DNA of 64,000 bases, from contig OY997589.1 of assembly GCA_963921825.1 (NCBI GenBank), forward strand, positions 46,076,638 through 46,140,637, in the 5' to 3' direction. Source of the DNA: Erodium maritimum. Taxonomy: Eukaryota > Streptophyta > Magnoliopsida > Geraniales > Geraniaceae. Positions 61,809 through 64,000 of the stretch are shown piece by piece. The notes beneath the pieces are model-generated. The model was not told where the DNA came from, ran no database searches, and saw only the letters and a list, made by a program, of their open reading frames with translations. The position numbers and the translations under genes were made by a program. Numbering within the stretch: the stretch's first letter is position 1; each line of letters starts with the position of its first letter.

Positions 61809-64000
61809 ATGAGAGGCTATTTTGTTTGAAGCCTAAATGGTCTCGAATTGAGTTTTTCCACGGTTGGTGGGGAACTTTAATAGGCATATCAATGCCTATA
61901 CAGAACTAGAGGCCCATAGGAGTCCCTTGAGGAACAAAAAGAACATTTTGTTACTCCTGGTTTCTTACATATTACAATATGTCTAGATGAAAGACTATAT
62001 TGTTTCAATCACAAACGGTCTCGGATTTGGGTTCCCAAGGTTTGTGTAAGTACTTTAATAGGCATATCTATGTGTATAAACAACTAGAGGCCCATATGAG
62101 ACCTTTGAGGGACAAAAAGAACAATTTGTTACTCCTATTTATTTCTTAAATACTATAGTATGTCTAGATGAGAGAAAAACTTGTTTGGAGTCCAAATTGT
62201 CTCGGATTGGGTTCCCACAGTAGCTGGGGTATTTTAATTGGAATATCTATTTGAATACACAACTAGAAGCCCATATGAATCCTTTAATGGACAAAAAGAA
62301 CAATTTGTTACTCCTATTGACTTCTTAAATATTATAGTGTATGTCTAGATGAGAGGCTATTTTGTTTCAAGGCCAAATGCTCTCGAATTGAGTTTTTCCT
62401 CGGTTGGTGGGGTAATTTAATAATGCCTATACAGAACTAGAGGCCCATAGGAGTCCCTTGAGGGACAAAAAGAACATTTTGTTACTCTTGGTTTCTTACA
62501 TATTACAATATGTCTAGATGAAAGACTATTGTTTCAATCACAAACGGTCTCGGATTTGGGTTCCCAAGGTTTGTGTGAGTTCTTTAATAGGCATATCTAT
62601 GATTATAAACAACTAGAGGCCCATATGAGTCCTTTGATGGACAAAAAGAACAATTTGTTGCTCCTGTTTATTTCTTACATACTATAGTATGTTTAGATGA
62701 GAGAAAAACTTGTTTGGAGACCAAACAGTCTCGGATTGGGTTCCCACAGTAGTTGGAGTACTTTTATAGGAATATCTATTTGTATACACAACTAGAAGCC
62801 CATATGAGTCCTTTAATGGACAAAAAGAACGATTTGTTACTCCTTTTGACTTCTTAAATATTATAGTGTATGTCTAGATGAGAGGCTATTTTGTGTTAAG
62901 GCCAAATGGTCTAGAATTGAGTTTTTCCACGGTTGGTGGGGTACTTTAATAATGCATATACACAACTAGAGGCCCATAGGAGTCCCTTGAGGAACAAAAA
63001 GAACATTTTGTTACTCCTGGTTTCTTACATATTACAATATGTCTAGAAGAAAGACTATATTGTTTCAATCACAAACGGTCTCAGATTTGGGTTCCCAAGG
63101 TTTTTGGAAGTACTTTAATAGGCATATCTATGTGTATAAACATTTAAAGGCCAATATGAGACCTTTGAGGGACAAAAAGAACAATTTGTTACTCCTATTT
63201 ATTTCTTAAATACTATAATATTTCTAGATGAGAGAAAAACTTGTTTGGAGTCCAAATTGTCTCGGATTTGGTTCCCATAGTAGTTGGGGTATTTTAATTG
63301 GAATATCTATTTGCATACACAACTAGAAGCCCATATGAATCCTTTAATGGACAAAAAGAACAATTTGTTACTCCTATTGACTTCTTAAATATTATAGTGT
63401 ATGTCTAGATGAGAGGCTATTTTGTTTCAAGGCCAAATGCTCTCGAATTGAGTTTTTCCACGGTTGGTGGGGTAATTTAATAATGCCTATACAGAACTAG
63501 AGGCCCATAGGAGTCCCTTGAGGGACAAAAAGAACATTTTGTTACTCTTGGTTTCTTACATATTACAATATGTCTAGATGAAAGACTATATTGTTTCAAT
63601 CACAAACGGTCTCGGATTTGGGTTCCCAAGGTTTGTGTGAGTTCTTTAATAGGCATATCTATGATTATAAACAACTAGAGGCCCATATGAGTCCTTTGAT
63701 GGACAAAAAGAACAATTTGTTGCTCCTGTTTATTTCTTACATACTATAGTATGTTTAGATGAGAGAAAAACTTGTTTGGAGACCAAACAGTCTCGGATTG
63801 GGTTCCCACAGTAGTTGGAGTACTTTTATAGGAATATCTATTTGTATACACAACTATAAGCCCATATGAGTCCTTTAATGGACAAAAAGAACAATTTGTT
63901 ACTCCTATTGACTTCTTAAATATTATAGTGTATGTCTAGATGAGGGGTTATTTTGTTTGAAGCCCAAATGGTCTCGAATTGAGTTTTTCCACGGTTGGTG
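58550..64000 (-). repeat. Duplicated satellite block, offset 3738 bp
   Basis: About 58550-60262 recurs at 62288-64000 and runs off the window. Shared variants include AACGATTTGTTACTCC (59090 and 62828), CCAATATGAGACC, ATTTTAATTGGAATATC and GATGAGGGGTTATT (60201 and 63939). The offset exceeds that of the preceding block by 539 bp, one trimer. Confidence 0.8.

Larger units (their letters stand above)
57233..64000 (-). repeat. Satellite array, orientation B, right segment
   Basis: Trimeric higher-order repeat continuing to the window end. Common variants are AATAATGCCTATAC (beta palindrome lost), TATGATTATAAAC in gamma, GAAAGACTATTGTTTC (2-bp loss) and GATGAGGGGTTATTTTG in alpha. Units are more alike here than in the 12.5-22.6 kb segment, which suggests more recent amplification. 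Confidence 0.95.

Overview
The window is heterochromatic DNA from a flowering plant, probably pericentromeric or centromeric. No host protein gene, rRNA or tRNA gene could be recognised. About 28.6 kb (45 %) is one satellite family with a monomer of about 180 bp. The rest is plant-type retrotransposons inserted into it: a Ty3/gypsy chromovirus with a C-terminal chromodomain, a gag-only relative of it, Ty1/copia LTR elements primed by initiator tRNA-Met, and L1-type LINEs. I cannot name the species.

Layout. 1-4617: satellite in one orientation. 4618: abrupt strand switch; every later satellite segment has the opposite orientation (4618-5994, 12463-22611, 28453-34173, 57233-64000). The satellite is a higher-order repeat of three monomer types (here alpha, beta, gamma) with a period near 540 bp, and larger duplicated blocks lie on top of it. 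5995-12462: decayed gypsy-like element with gag only, a long 5'-truncated upstream LTR and a short internally deleted 3' LTR. 22612-28452: nearly full-length LINE on the minus strand, ORF1 and ORF2 both frameshifted. 34174-57232: a four-deep nest.

The nest, oldest to youngest: satellite; 5'-truncated LINE (18-bp target duplication); minus-strand copia solo LTR (target duplication CAGAC); minus-strand gypsy chromovirus (34850-55135, target duplication TGGAG, LTRs about 2.67 kb); plus-strand copia element (37869-46326, target duplication ATAGG) inserted in the integrase/chromodomain part of the chromovirus. All four target duplications are readable, so the insertion order is directly supported.

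The chromovirus keeps one long open frame (protease, RT, RNase H, integrase with its catalytic residues), broken by three TAG codons and a frameshift in gag, a 2-bp deletion late in integrase, and the copia insertion. The copia element has coding DNA ruined throughout (RT active-site motif missing, integrase acidic residues replaced, many stops), yet its two LTRs differ at only about 7 positions plus one 3-bp indel. That suggests it was already defective when it last moved and was mobilised in trans.

I found no new enzymatic or defence system. The most interesting signals are the satellite architecture (palindromes confined to two of three monomer types, strand switch, nested amplification), the dead copia with young LTRs, the gag-only element, and a stem plus splice-acceptor-like motif shared by the gypsy-type LTRs.
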